Assembly: GCA_013289875.1 (NCBI GenBank)
Contig: JABCZC010000018.1
Coordinates: 1 to 64,000 of the forward strand
DNA from: Acidobacteriota bacterium
GTDB taxonomy: Bacteria > Acidobacteriota > Terriglobia > Terriglobales > Acidobacteriaceae
DNA length: 64,000 nucleotides
Direction of reading: 5' to 3'
A program made the translations under genes and the position numbers. The stretch's first letter is position 1; every line of letters begins with the position of its first letter. The notes under the pieces are model-generated. The model did not search any database. It was not told the DNA's origin and saw only the letters and a program-made list of their open reading frames with translations. This document shows, piece by piece, positions 35,549 through 46,103 of this stretch.

Positions 35549-36784
35549 ATGGCAGAGGACCTTTCGAGGCGAAGGTTTATTGGTGTGGGATCGGCAGCGT
35601 TGGCGGCCGCGGCCGGTTTGCAGATTGCGGAAGGCCAGGAGAACAAAGTACCTCGGTCGCCGGATCATCATCTTCCCAACGAATCTGAACCCGGACCGAA
35701 CAATACGACGCTGGACAAACAAAATCCCAGCTCGGTGTGGCCACCGGAGACCGATGCGGGTGGCCAGCCTCCCTTCAAATATTCCTTTTCTCTTTCACAC
35801 AAACGCATCGAAGAGGGCGGCTGGACTCGTCAGGTGACAATGCGCGATCTGCCTGTCTCAAGAAAAGTCGCGGGGGTCGAGATGCGGCTCATCTCCGGCG
35901 GCATCCGAGAACTGCACTGGCACGTAGGCACGGAGTGGGCGCTAATGCTTTACGGCAATGCGCGCATCACGGCTGTCGACCAAGAGGGGCGCAGCCACGT
36001 GAGCGATGTGAGCGAAGGCGACCTGTGGATCTTTCCCGGCGGCATTCCGCACTCGATACAAGGTCTGGGTCCGGATGGCTGCCGCTTCCTGCTGGTCTTC
36101 GACGACGGCAACTTCAACGAGTTTGAGACTTTTCTGCTCACCGATTGGATCGCTCACACGCCGCCGGAAATCCTGGCGAAGAATTTCGATGCAGCGGAGA
36201 ATCCGTTCGCCAACGCGCCCAGGAAGGAGCTGTTCATCTTCGAGCGGCCGTTACCGCGCCCGCTTGAGGAAGAACAAAAGGCCGCTGAGGCGGGAACAGG
36301 AAGAGTGCCGCACAGCTTCGACTTCCATCCCGGACAGATGCAGCCCAACCGCAAGGCCAAAGGCGGCGAGGTGAAAATTGTCGACCAGAAGGTGTGGCCG
36401 GCGACCAACATTGCTGCCGCCATCGTGACACTGAAACCGGGAGGCCTGCGCGAGATGCACTGGCATCCTAACGAAGACGAGTGGCAGTACTACGTGACCG
36501 GTAAAGCGCGTATGACGGTATTTGCGGCTGGGGGACGCGCGCGGACGATGGACTTTGAAGAAGGCGACGTGGGCTACGTTAACAAGTCTGTGCCGCATTA
36601 CATCGAAAACACGGGGGAAACGGACCTGGTGTTCCTCGAGGTGTTTCCGACGCCGTTCTACGAAGACATCTCCTTGGCCGAGTGGCTGGCGCATACCCCG
36701 GCCCGGCTTGTGGACGAGCACCTGCAGACCGGCGAGGCCATGCTGAATGCCATCCCGAAGACAAAAGCGGTGATCACGCCATAA
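35549..36784 (+). CDS. oxdC: Tat-exported bicupin oxalate decarboxylase
   Basis: A 411-residue two-cupin enzyme converting oxalate to formate and CO2, dependent on Mn and O2. A twin-arginine signal (SRRRFIGVGSAALAAAAG) places it in the periplasm. Each cupin carries its metal-binding set: IRELHWHVGTEWALMLYG with PGGIPHSIQ in the first, and LREMHWHPNEDEWQYYVTG with KSVPHYIENTG in the second. The lid loop that in Bacillus OxdC reads SENST here reads NEFET, so the key Glu is retained and decarboxylase rather than oxidase activity is expected. AGGAGTAAGG precedes the ATG. It is followed by a convergent ADOP permease. Confidence 0.92.
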   Translation: MAEDLSRRRFIGVGSAALAAAAGLQIAEGQENKVPRSPDHHLPNESEPGPNNTTLDKQNPSSVWPPETDAGGQPPFKYSFSLSHKRIEEGGWTRQVTMRDLPVSRKVAGVEMRLISGGIRELHWHVGTEWALMLYGNARITAVDQEGRSHVSDVSEGDLWIFPGGIPHSIQGLGPDGCRFLLVFDDGNFNEFETFLLTDWIAHTPPEILAKNFDAAENPFANAPRKELFIFERPLPRPLEEEQKAAEAGTGRVPHSFDFHPGQMQPNRKAKGGEVKIVDQKVWPATNIAAAIVTLKPGGLREMHWHPNEDEWQYYVTGKARMTVFAAGGRARTMDFEEGDVGYVNKSVPHYIENTGETDLVFLEVFPTPFYEDISLAEWLAHTPARLVDEHLQTGEAMLNAIPKTKAVITP

Positions 36785-36794
36785 GTAGGAGAGG

Positions 36795-36820
36795 CCCAGG
36801 TCCGAAAATCCGGACCCGGG
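36795..36820. terminator. Hairpin between convergent cupin and ADOP genes
   Basis: GGTCCG-AAAATC-CGGACC with three more flanking C-G pairs across one mismatch. It sits in the 49-base space between two convergent stop codons. It lacks a T-tract, so it may act by Rho-independent pausing only. Confidence 0.45.
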
Positions 36821-36833
36821 CACCCTGTTCGCC

Positions 36834-39524
36834 TCAATTGCCGCGCAGAGCGATCATCGGGTTGATGCGCGCGGCTCGACGGGCAGGGATGTATCCAGCA
36901 ATTAATGCCACCGCAGCCATGATGAGAATCATTGCGCCGAAGGTCGCGGGATCAGTTGGTTCGGTTCCGAAGAGCAGTGAGGCGATCCACCTCGCGACCA
37001 CAACCGAGGCAACCGTTCCCAGGAAAATGCCAATCACTGCCAGGCGCATGGTTTTTCCCATCACGGCCCGCAATACGCGAGCCTGGGTTGCGCCCAGCGC
37101 CATGCGGATGCCGATCTCCTGCGTCTGCTGGGTAACGGAGTAGGAGATGACGCCGTAAATTCCCAGTGTCGCCAGAATGAGGCCAAACTCCGCAAAGATG
37201 GTTACCAGCAATACAAAGAACTTTCGCGGCGAGACGGCGTGATCGACGATGGTTCGAATCGGCCGGAACTCAGCGGCCGGCTGATTGGGGTTGAGTTCGC
37301 GCAGGGCATGGAGGACACTTCCGGCAAGGGTCGTGGGGGGCAGGCTGGTGCGAACCACCAGGTTTGCGCCAGCGGGTCCTTCCTGCGTCATCGGGTAATA
37401 AATTTGCCAGCCCGGCTGGCCCTCCACGCTGTCCGCATGGATGTCGTCGACGACTCCTACGACGTGTAGGTCGCTGTCACCGTTGGCCAGCACTTTGCCT
37501 ACCGCATCTTCCCCCGGCCAAAAGAGGCGCGCGGCGGAGGAATTGATAAGGACGACGTGCTCGCTCTTCAGGTTGTCGCTCCAGGCGAAGTCGCGACCGT
37601 GCAGACGCATCCCCATGGCCTGCACATATCCCGGCGAGATCACGTAGACCAGCGGCCCTGGTAATGAGCCGGGAGGGTAGGTCTTCCCTTTGGGCGTGGG
37701 GGTTCCCCACGCGCGGTTTTGACCGAGTGGCAGGAAATCCACCAGGCCGGCTCCATCCACACCGGGGACACCACTGACCCGGGAGAGTATCTGCTGGAAG
37801 ATCACGCCGCGTTTTACCGCGCTCGCGTCGCCGGTCGGGGCGCTGTCGTCGTACTCCACCTTGATGGATGCAGCGCGGTCGGGCTGGAAGCCGAGATCGA
37901 TATCGAGCACCTTGAGAAAGCTGCGCAGCAGCAGTCCCGCGCCGATGAGGAGCACGCAGGCCAGGGCCACTTCCGATATCACCAGCGCGCCCCGCATCCG
38001 CTCATGTTTCTTGCCTTCGCTCGTTCCGGGCCCGCTGTCCTTGAGCACTTCCTGCAGGTTGCCGCTGGACATTTTCAGCCCCGGCGCGAGACCGAAAAGG
38101 ACAGCAGCCGAGACAGCGATGAGCAGCGTCCAACAGAGGGCCCTGCCGTCTACCGTGACGGTATTTAGCAGGGGCAGGGCGATCGATCCCTGATGGGCGA
38201 GCCAAGCGATGACGGCATATGCGAGTGCCAGGCCCAGAATCGCCCCACTGCTCGAGAGGACCAGGCTTTCGGTGAGCAATTGGCGGACGAGCCGGCCGCG
38301 ACTCGCCCCGAGAGCTGTTCGCATGCCGAATTCCTTGCTGCGTGAGGCGGCGCGGGCGAGCAAAAGGTTCGACAGGTTCACGCAGGCAATCAGGAGAATC
38401 ATGCCGACGGCGCACCACAGCACCATCAGCGAGCTTCGCAGCCGCCCGCTGACGTAATCTTTCAGAGTGCGCAGTTGCATCGTAATGCCTTTGCTCACAT
38501 ATGAGCCGCAGGACGCGGCTATCTTCACGCTCCAGCAAAGATGAGGTCCCACCATAAGGGCCTCGGCCTGTGCCTGTCCCATACTAACGTCGGGTTTCAG
38601 GCGCCCGATCAATGTCACGATGTTGCCCCAGGTTCGCTCGTCATCGAGAATCAATGGCGTAAAGAGATCAATCCGGGAGGCGGGAGAAAACACCGCTCCG
38701 AAGTCGAAGCTGGGGGGCAATACACCCACCACGGTCACCGGTTTACCGTTCAGGTCGATCTCCTTGCCCACAATGGCTGGATCGCCGGCAAACTCGCGCC
38801 GCCAGTACGCATTGGCCAATAAAGTCACCGGGTGCGCGCCCTGCCGGGCCTCGTCCGCCGTGAATAGGCGGCCCTTGACCGGCTGCACGCCGAGAACCTG
38901 AAAGAAATTGCCAATCACTTCGATGCCCGTAGCTGGCTCCGGCTCGCCACGACCGGTGAGGCGGAGATTGTCGGCGCCGGAAAATGCCATATATCCGGTT
39001 ATGTCCTGATAAGAGCGGCTCTGGGCACGGAATTCGTCATAGGCGTCGGCGGAGTAGGTCGCACAGGACATACCACACTTTTGAGGCGGCGGAGCAATCC
39101 ACATAAGCTGGTGCGAATCGCGAAAGGGCAGCGGGCGCAACAGAATGGTGTTGACGACGCTGAAAACGACGACGTTCGCCCCGATGCCCAGCCCGAGGAT
39201 CAGCACAGCGATGATTGTAAAGACGCGGTCGCGGCGCAGGGTGCGAAGGGTGTAGCGCAGGTCCTGCAAGAGAATGTCGAGAAAGGGCAGGCCGCGGGTT
39301 TCGCGATGCTGCTGCCGCGCCTGATCGACGCCGCCGAAGCGAACCAGGGCCTGACGGCGGGCTTCTTCCGGGGAGAGACCGCGCCTGAGGTTTTCCTCAA
39401 TGGCGAATTCGAGGTGCGAAGCCATCTCGGCCTGGAGGTCGCGGTCGAGAGGCGCTTTACGAAAGAAGGACCTGAGACGATGGAGAGCCCGGCGGAAATT
39501 GCTCGTCTGGAATTTGACGGTCAT
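36834..39524 (-). CDS. ADOP-family permease with N-terminal prefix domain, PadR-linked
   Basis: An 896-residue MacB-like orphan permease from the ATG at 39524. Unlike the other two copies it begins with a soluble prefix of about 80 residues (FRRALHRLRSFFRKAPLDRDL, then a helical segment and GLSPEEARRQALVRFGG), the 'permease prefix' typical of PadR-linked ADOP proteins. Two MacB/FtsX halves follow, with IAVLILGLGIGANVVVFSVV, VGMILLIACVNLSNLLLARA with GMRTALGASRGRL, and 'LGIYGVISYSVTQQTQEIG' with RMALGATQAR. The start overlaps the padR stop as ATGA. The pairing suggests PadR-controlled export of, or resistance to, a small molecule. No ATPase gene is close. Confidence 0.93.
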   Translation of the reverse strand: MTVKFQTSNFRRALHRLRSFFRKAPLDRDLQAEMASHLEFAIEENLRRGLSPEEARRQALVRFGGVDQARQQHRETRGLPFLDILLQDLRYTLRTLRRDRVFTIIAVLILGLGIGANVVVFSVVNTILLRPLPFRDSHQLMWIAPPPQKCGMSCATYSADAYDEFRAQSRSYQDITGYMAFSGADNLRLTGRGEPEPATGIEVIGNFFQVLGVQPVKGRLFTADEARQGAHPVTLLANAYWRREFAGDPAIVGKEIDLNGKPVTVVGVLPPSFDFGAVFSPASRIDLFTPLILDDERTWGNIVTLIGRLKPDVSMGQAQAEALMVGPHLCWSVKIAASCGSYVSKGITMQLRTLKDYVSGRLRSSLMVLWCAVGMILLIACVNLSNLLLARAASRSKEFGMRTALGASRGRLVRQLLTESLVLSSSGAILGLALAYAVIAWLAHQGSIALPLLNTVTVDGRALCWTLLIAVSAAVLFGLAPGLKMSSGNLQEVLKDSGPGTSEGKKHERMRGALVISEVALACVLLIGAGLLLRSFLKVLDIDLGFQPDRAASIKVEYDDSAPTGDASAVKRGVIFQQILSRVSGVPGVDGAGLVDFLPLGQNRAWGTPTPKGKTYPPGSLPGPLVYVISPGYVQAMGMRLHGRDFAWSDNLKSEHVVLINSSAARLFWPGEDAVGKVLANGDSDLHVVGVVDDIHADSVEGQPGWQIYYPMTQEGPAGANLVVRTSLPPTTLAGSVLHALRELNPNQPAAEFRPIRTIVDHAVSPRKFFVLLVTIFAEFGLILATLGIYGVISYSVTQQTQEIGIRMALGATQARVLRAVMGKTMRLAVIGIFLGTVASVVVARWIASLLFGTEPTDPATFGAMILIMAAVALIAGYIPARRAARINPMIALRGN

Positions 39525-39874
39525 TGCTTGCCCCCTTCTTCTTGCATGGCGAGCACGCGGCCCATCACGCCCGCGAGCCTCTGCCAATGGGCGGCGTCTT
39601 CGGCCAGCTGTTTGCGACCTTCCTTCGTAATCTCGTAGAACTTGGCCTTGCGGTTATTGTCCGAAGTGCCCCATTCGGCGGAGATCCATCCCCGTTGCTG
39701 CAGCCGCACCAGGGAGGCGTAGATCGTTCCCTGGTTCAACAGGACCTCATCACCACTTACCTGCTCGATGCGCCGCGCAATTCCGTAGCCGTGTTGCGAA
39801 CCCATTGCCGCCAGCGTCTGCAGGACCATAAGGTCCAGGGTTCCCTGAAGCAAGTCGAGTTTTGATTCCCCCAT
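39521..39874 (-). CDS. PadR-family transcriptional repressor
   Basis: A 117-residue winged-helix regulator. The start LDLLQGTLDLMVLQTLAAMGSQHGYGIA (residues 6-33, abbreviated) and the recognition region NQGTIYASLVRLQQRGWISAEW are diagnostic for PadR subfamily 1, and the C-terminal helix (YEITKEGRKQLAEDAAHW) is the dimerisation arm. It is the first gene of a two-gene operon with the ADOP permease, overlapping it by four bases. Two palindromes immediately upstream of the start (39887-39924) are strong candidates for its own operator. GGAGAG lies 7 bases before the ATG. Confidence 0.92.
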   Translation of the reverse strand: MGESKLDLLQGTLDLMVLQTLAAMGSQHGYGIARRIEQVSGDEVLLNQGTIYASLVRLQQRGWISAEWGTSDNNRKAKFYEITKEGRKQLAEDAAHWQRLAGVMGRVLAMQEEGGKQ

Positions 39875-39886
39875 GCCGCTCTCTCC

Positions 39887-39924
39887 TGTGTTATTACCAC
39901 ATTAGGATGCCACAACTTCTGTGG
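39887..39924. promoter_or_regulatory. Candidate PadR operator, two adjacent palindromes
   Basis: TGTGTTATTACCACA (39887-39901) has TGTG/CACA arms. CCACAACTTCTGTGG (39910-39924) is a perfect inverted repeat with a 5-base spacer. They are centred 23 bases apart, about two helical turns, just upstream of padR, so two dimers could bind one DNA face. Palindromes with TGTG/CACA-like arms fit PadR sites, but the exact motif here is inferred. Confidence 0.5.
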
Positions 39925-40261
39925 TGAGGCCACAGGAATGTGACAAATGCAGTTTTCCGGTACAGGCTCGCTAGCCTCATGGCAGGTTGACTCTTCGGAC
40001 GCAGTTGTTATCCCCCGAAATTGGCACGTAAATTGCCATGCCCGGATGGGTTTGCGAGGGACTAGGGAGTAGAATAACTGTACGTTGCGGATGCCATCGG
40101 TCTGGGGCTTCTTAATCAAAGGTTTGATAGATTCTTCATCCCTGGCCGTGCGTCTAATGCAGTAGAGCAGATGTAAAGCGATGAGCTTCCCCTTAAGTTG
40201 GGAAGAATCGTTCCTCCATATTCTTCTCTGCTGGTGTTTGAGAGAAAAGAGGTTTTTCTTC
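39925..40261. other. Intergenic region before ftsH
   Basis: Between padR (minus) and ftsH (plus). It should carry the ftsH promoter. I see no protein gene or stable RNA. A frame that extends ftsH upstream to 40181 has no ribosome-binding site and encodes no conserved residues. Confidence 0.4.
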
Positions 40262-42172
<1,911 letters not shown>

Positions 42173-42190
42173 GCTAAGTTATAGCCAAAC

Positions 42191-42220
42191 AAAAAAAGCA
42201 GCCTTCAATGGCTGCTTTTT
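42191..42220. terminator. Bidirectional terminator after ftsH
   Basis: GCAGCC (42198-42203) and GGCTGC (42210-42215) form a stem around TTCAAT, flanked by A7 on the left and T6 or more on the right, so the A-T pairs extend it and either strand ends in a U-tract. It lies 18 bases after the ftsH stop. Confidence 0.9.
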
Positions 42221-42506
42221 TCTGTTGCGGGCTTTTTACGCGCATGTTGAGGTGCTCCGAGATTGCCGCGGACGTAGAACTCTTCAAATTCAACAAAGCC
42301 AACCTCACGATCGCCGCCAGGGTTTTCCCGGCGCTTTCGGGATAACAGGGCGAGTTTGTCATCGCAAAGGCACTTCATCGAAGGCCGTACTCAAGCTGCA
42401 TAAAAGCATCGCAGGACTGGAGTCACAGGTTCGCCGGGTTTTCAGCGAAGGCGACCCGACAACCCTCGGAGCGGCATTCGCTTCTCATTTGCATAGAGGA
42501 AATGCA
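42221..42506. other. Intergenic region before the Lys-rich protein gene
   Basis: About 285 bases without a convincing gene. A plus-strand frame is open from 42225 but shows no family resemblance until the ATG at 42507, and a short minus-strand frame over the terminator is also non-conserved in appearance. Probably promoter and leader of the downstream gene. Confidence 0.4.
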
Positions 42507-42758
42507 ATGCCTACCAAAAGGAAGAGCGCTGCAAAAAAGAGTTCGGCGAAGAAATCTAGCGGGAGGAAATATAGTCCGAAAGCTTCGAAGTCGGTCGAGC
42601 GTGAGATGAAGGCGATGAAGCAGGGCAAGCTGAAGTCCGGACGCAGCGGAAAGAAGGTTACGAATCCCAAACAGGCGATCGCGATTGGCCTGTCGGAAGC
42701 CCGTAAGTCGGGAGCGAAAGTTCCTTCCAAAAAGGGATCGTCAAAGAAATCGTCTTAG
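42507..42758 (+). CDS. Small Lys/Ser-rich DUF6496-type protein (histone H1-like)
   Basis: 83 residues, extremely basic. The N-terminal 30 residues are a Lys/Ser/Ala repeat (KRKSAAKKSSAKKSSGRK) resembling the tail of histone H1 or bacterial HU extensions. The second half (REMKAMKQGKLKSGRSGKK, then VTNPKQAIAIGLSEARKSG) matches the small DUF6496 family. The function is unknown. The charge pattern suggests DNA or RNA binding, and the 'KQAIAIGLSEAR' helix also occurs in stress-induced small proteins of several phyla. AGAGGA lies 6 bases before the ATG. It converges on the FmdB gene, with 3 bases between stops. Confidence 0.8.
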   Translation: MPTKRKSAAKKSSAKKSSGRKYSPKASKSVEREMKAMKQGKLKSGRSGKKVTNPKQAIAIGLSEARKSGAKVPSKKGSSKKSS

Positions 42759-42761
42759 AAA

Positions 42762-43112
42762 TCAGTCGCTCTTGCCTGCGGCGGAGGGCGAGGCAGAGGG
42801 GGTCGAGCTACTTCCTGAGGTCGACGGGGAGCCCGAATCTGATTTGGCCGCGCCATCTGAGGAAGATGCTGCCGCGGATTTCTCCCCACCGCCGCTCGAC
42901 TCTGTCGAACTCGCTGCGGGCTTTGAACCTCCCTTGGCGGCGTAGTCGTTCACATACCAGCCTGCGCCTTTGAACTGGATCGCCGGAGCGGAGATAAGGC
43001 GTTCCACTTCGCCTTTGCAGACGGGACACTCTTTTTCTTCGGGCGCGCTGAAGCTCTGGATTTTCTCGAACTGATGGCCGCATTGTTTGCAGCGGTATTC
43101 GTAAAGCGGCAA
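42762..43112 (-). CDS. FmdB-family zinc-ribbon protein with Ser-rich tail
   Basis: 116 residues. The first 55 form a classic FmdB zinc ribbon: MPLYEYRCKQCGHQFEKIQ and ECPVCKGEVERLIS supply four cysteines (CxxC...CxxC). A VNDYAAKGG linker leads to a low-complexity Ser/Ala/Gly/Pro tail of about 50 residues. FmdB proteins are thought to regulate or chaperone other proteins. The gene begins 27 bases after the serA stop, so it is probably the third gene of the aminotransferase-serA-fmdB operon. Confidence 0.88.
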   Translation of the reverse strand: MPLYEYRCKQCGHQFEKIQSFSAPEEKECPVCKGEVERLISAPAIQFKGAGWYVNDYAAKGGSKPAASSTESSGGGEKSAAASSSDGAAKSDSGSPSTSGSSSTPSASPSAAGKSD

Positions 43113-43139
43113 GGCAAATACTCCCCGAAAGCTACAATT

Positions 43140-44759
43140 CTATTCTACCGACACTGGCTGAAGCTTCTCGCCCAGACTGGCCACGTGTACTTCCGTGATC
43201 GCTTCCACTCCGCGAAGCGCCTTGAGTACAGCTTCTGTCACTTCACCATCTACTTGCACCACGGCCAGCGCCGTACCCTTCGGAAGATGATGGTCGCGGC
43301 CCGCGCGGCCCAGGGCAAAGTTCGCAATATTAATATCGTGCTCGCCGAGGATCGTGCCCACGCGGCCGATCACACCGGGAACGTCCTGATTGCGGATCGT
43401 CAGCACCCTACCTTCGAGTGGAGCTTCAATGTCGATGCCGTTCAGGCTCAATAGCCGCGCGGAGGTGCCATGCAGAACTGTGCCGCTGCCGACTACATCG
43501 CCGGCGCGTGTGTGGATGGTCAGCTTGAGAACGTTGCCCGCGCCGCCATTGGTAGATGCTTTCTTCTCTTCGTGAATGCGGATGCCGCGTTCTTCGGCGA
43601 CCGAAGCCGCGTTGATACGATTCACGCCTTCGGCATGGCCAAGGATGCCTTCGATGGCGCTGTTGCGAATCAGATCAGTCTTGCCTTCGGCGATGCGACC
43701 GTTATAGGAGAGATGAACACTCTCGAGGCTGCCCTCAGGAAACTGCCCCAGGAATGAACCCAGTCGGTCGGCGAGAGTGATGTAAGGCGCGAGCTCCAGA
43801 TACTCTTCGTGCGAGAGGGAGGGTAGGTTCACCGCATTTTGCACCACGCCAAGCTTCAGATACTCGCGCACCTGCAGCGCAATCTGCACGCCTACGGCCT
43901 CTTGGGCCTCGGCGGTCGACCCGGCGATATGCGGGGTGAGGATAACATTCTCCATTTCGAAGAAAGGCGAATCCTTTAGCGGCTCCTTGTGGAAGACGTC
44001 CAGGGCGGCACCGCCAACGTGACCGATCTTGAGCGCCTCGGCCAGCGCCTCTTCGACAATGAGTTCGCCGCGCGCACAGTTTACGATGCGCACCCCCTTC
44101 TTCATCAACGCCAGTGACACTGCGTTGATGATGCCCGAGGTCTGGGGGGTCAGGCCGACATGCAGCGTGAGGTAATCAGTTTCGCGGAAAAGCTCGTTGG
44201 TCGATACGAGCTGAATCGCATTCTCACGGGCAATCGAGGCTGAGACAAACGGATCGTGTCCGATCACCTCCATTCCGAAACTCCGCGCGCGCCGCGTGAC
44301 TTCGAGACCAATGCGGCCGAGTCCGAGCACGCCCAGTTTTTTGCCGCGCAGCTCCGCTCCCTGAAGAGATTTCTTCTCCCACTTGCCGGCGTGCATGGTG
44401 GCGTTGGCTTTGGGGAGCTGCCGCGCCAGAGCGAGCATCATGCCCAGCGTAAGCTCGGCCACGGCGATCGCGTTGGCTCCCGGCGTATTCATCACCACGA
44501 TGCCGCGGCGGGTAGCCGCATCGGCATCGATGTTGTCCACGCCTACTCCTGCGCGTCCAATCACGCGCAGTTTCGGCGCGGCGGCCAGCAGGGAATCATC
44601 GACCTGCACCGCCGAGCGAACGACCAGACCGTCGGCATCCGAGATCTCGGCGGCGAGGCCGTTCTTGACCTGGTCATGGGTAACAATTTGCCCGCCGGGC
44701 TCGCTCTCGAACACGGCAAGCGTAGCGGGAGAAACCTTCTCCGCCAGAACGATCTTCAT
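43140..44759 (-). CDS. serA: D-3-phosphoglycerate dehydrogenase, type I long form
   Basis: The 539-residue first enzyme of phosphoserine synthesis. The NAD-binding domain has KKLGVLGLGRIGLEVTRRA and the catalytic 'HIAGSTAEAQEAVG' His, with IINCARGELI-like 'RIVNCARGELIVEEAL'. Beyond residue 315 an intervening ASB domain (GRIAEGKTDLIRNSAIEGIL) and a C-terminal ACT domain (TIRNQDVPGVIGRVGTILG) follow, the layout of the Mycobacterium-type enzyme, where the ACT domain senses serine. The ATG is preceded by AGGAGTAAG. It is downstream of a class V aminotransferase gene (51 bases), which could supply the next step. Confidence 0.95.
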   Translation of the reverse strand: MKIVLAEKVSPATLAVFESEPGGQIVTHDQVKNGLAAEISDADGLVVRSAVQVDDSLLAAAPKLRVIGRAGVGVDNIDADAATRRGIVVMNTPGANAIAVAELTLGMMLALARQLPKANATMHAGKWEKKSLQGAELRGKKLGVLGLGRIGLEVTRRARSFGMEVIGHDPFVSASIARENAIQLVSTNELFRETDYLTLHVGLTPQTSGIINAVSLALMKKGVRIVNCARGELIVEEALAEALKIGHVGGAALDVFHKEPLKDSPFFEMENVILTPHIAGSTAEAQEAVGVQIALQVREYLKLGVVQNAVNLPSLSHEEYLELAPYITLADRLGSFLGQFPEGSLESVHLSYNGRIAEGKTDLIRNSAIEGILGHAEGVNRINAASVAEERGIRIHEEKKASTNGGAGNVLKLTIHTRAGDVVGSGTVLHGTSARLLSLNGIDIEAPLEGRVLTIRNQDVPGVIGRVGTILGEHDINIANFALGRAGRDHHLPKGTALAVVQVDGEVTEAVLKALRGVEAITEVHVASLGEKLQPVSVE

Positions 44760-44810
44760 TCTTACTCCTCTTGTTTTTGCTGAGTGAGACCTTTATACAG
44801 GCCCCTCGGG

Positions 44811-46019
44811 TCAGCGTGCGGAAACGGCCAGCTCCGGCTTTGTCGGCGATACAACTTCGGCAAAGACACGCTGTGCCGCAGCCAGGGCCTGACCGAATTC
44901 GAAGTCCGGAATCTTCAGCGTCGAAATCGCAATCTGCTCCAGGGCTCCGACGATGGCGATCGTGTCCATGTAGTCGAAGAGGCCGATGTGCGCCACGCGG
45001 AAGATCTGGCCTTTCATTTCGCCCTGACCGTTAGTGATGACCGCACCGAAGCGATTCTTCAACTCCTTCACGATCACGCCCGAGTCGACTCCCGCAGGCG
45101 GAAGCACGGCAGTGGCGGCCGCAGCCGGCGCAGCGGGCGCGAACAACTTGAGGCCCATTGCCTCGACGGCAGCACGTGTCATGGCAGCGCATTTCTCGGC
45201 GTTATCGATAAGGGCATCGCGGCCCGCGGCGAGATCGCCGCCAGCCTGAGAGGCAATGTAGTCGAGCGCAGCGCCCAATGCTGCAATCAGCGCGATTGCG
45301 GGCGTGTAGGAAGACTCACCCTTGTGGGCATTCTTGCGCTCCTTGCGCAGATCGAAGTAGTAGCGCGGATTCAGGGAAATCTCCATCGCTTCCCATGCCC
45401 GATTGCTCACGCCGAGATAGGCGAGACCGGGCGGAATCATGACCGCCTTCTGCGATCCGCCGATGATGACATCCACGCCCCAGCCGTCCACTTCGAAATG
45501 TGTCGTGCCCAGGCCGGTGATGGCGTCGACGACCAGCAGAGCGCCGCTGTCCGCCTTCTTCAAAAGGCGGGCCACGCCTTCCACGTCGTGGCGGACGCCG
45601 GTCGAGGATTCGGTCGCCTGCATGAATACGGCGCGCGTCTCGATCTTCAGTGCCTTGCGGACCTCATCCAACGAAAAAGTCTGCCCGTAGGGCACGTTCA
45701 CCACATCCACGGCGCAGCCGAAGGCATTGGCGAGCGCCACCCAGCGCTCGCCGAATTTTCCGGCCGAGAGAACCAGCACCCGGTCCCCCGGCGAGGTCAG
45801 GTTCGAAACCGCGGCTTCCATGGCTCCAGTGCCCGAGGAGGCAAGCAGCAGCACATCGTTTTTGGTGCCGACGAAGGTCTTTAACTGGTCGAGCACGCGT
45901 TGATAGAGGGCGCGAAACTCCGCCGTGCGGTGATGAATATCCGCCGCCGCCATCGCGAACTGCGCCGCAGGCAGCAGAGGAGTCGGGCCGGGCGTGAAAA
46001 GTCGAATTTTCCTGATCAT
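44811..46019 (-). CDS. Class V aminotransferase (alanine/serine--glyoxylate type)
   Basis: A 402-residue PLP-dependent enzyme of the alanine-glyoxylate/serine-pyruvate family. The N-terminus (FTPGPTPLLPAAQFAM), the PLP loop SSGTGAMEAAV and the Schiff-base Lys191 in IGGSQKAVM are clear, with VVDAITGLGTTHFEVD supplying the Asp that binds the PLP ring. Its gene immediately precedes serA (51 bases), and no serC is visible in the window. Relatives of this type act as phosphoserine or 3-phosphohydroxypyruvate aminotransferases in several bacteria and archaea, so it is probably the serine-pathway transaminase. That is inference from context; photorespiratory-type serine-glyoxylate activity is the alternative. 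It is the first gene of the operon. Confidence 0.88.
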   Translation of the reverse strand: MIRKIRLFTPGPTPLLPAAQFAMAAADIHHRTAEFRALYQRVLDQLKTFVGTKNDVLLLASSGTGAMEAAVSNLTSPGDRVLVLSAGKFGERWVALANAFGCAVDVVNVPYGQTFSLDEVRKALKIETRAVFMQATESSTGVRHDVEGVARLLKKADSGALLVVDAITGLGTTHFEVDGWGVDVIIGGSQKAVMIPPGLAYLGVSNRAWEAMEISLNPRYYFDLRKERKNAHKGESSYTPAIALIAALGAALDYIASQAGGDLAAGRDALIDNAEKCAAMTRAAVEAMGLKLFAPAAPAAAATAVLPPAGVDSGVIVKELKNRFGAVITNGQGEMKGQIFRVAHIGLFDYMDTIAIVGALEQIAISTLKIPDFEFGQALAAAQRVFAEVVSPTKPELAVSAR

Positions 46020-46103
46020 CGTCTGGGGTTTCCTTTACCGGTTATTGTACTGAGCGGGCGCGGGCTGCGCTTTCTTTCTATAATGGAAGGTTTGGAGTTC
46101 TAC

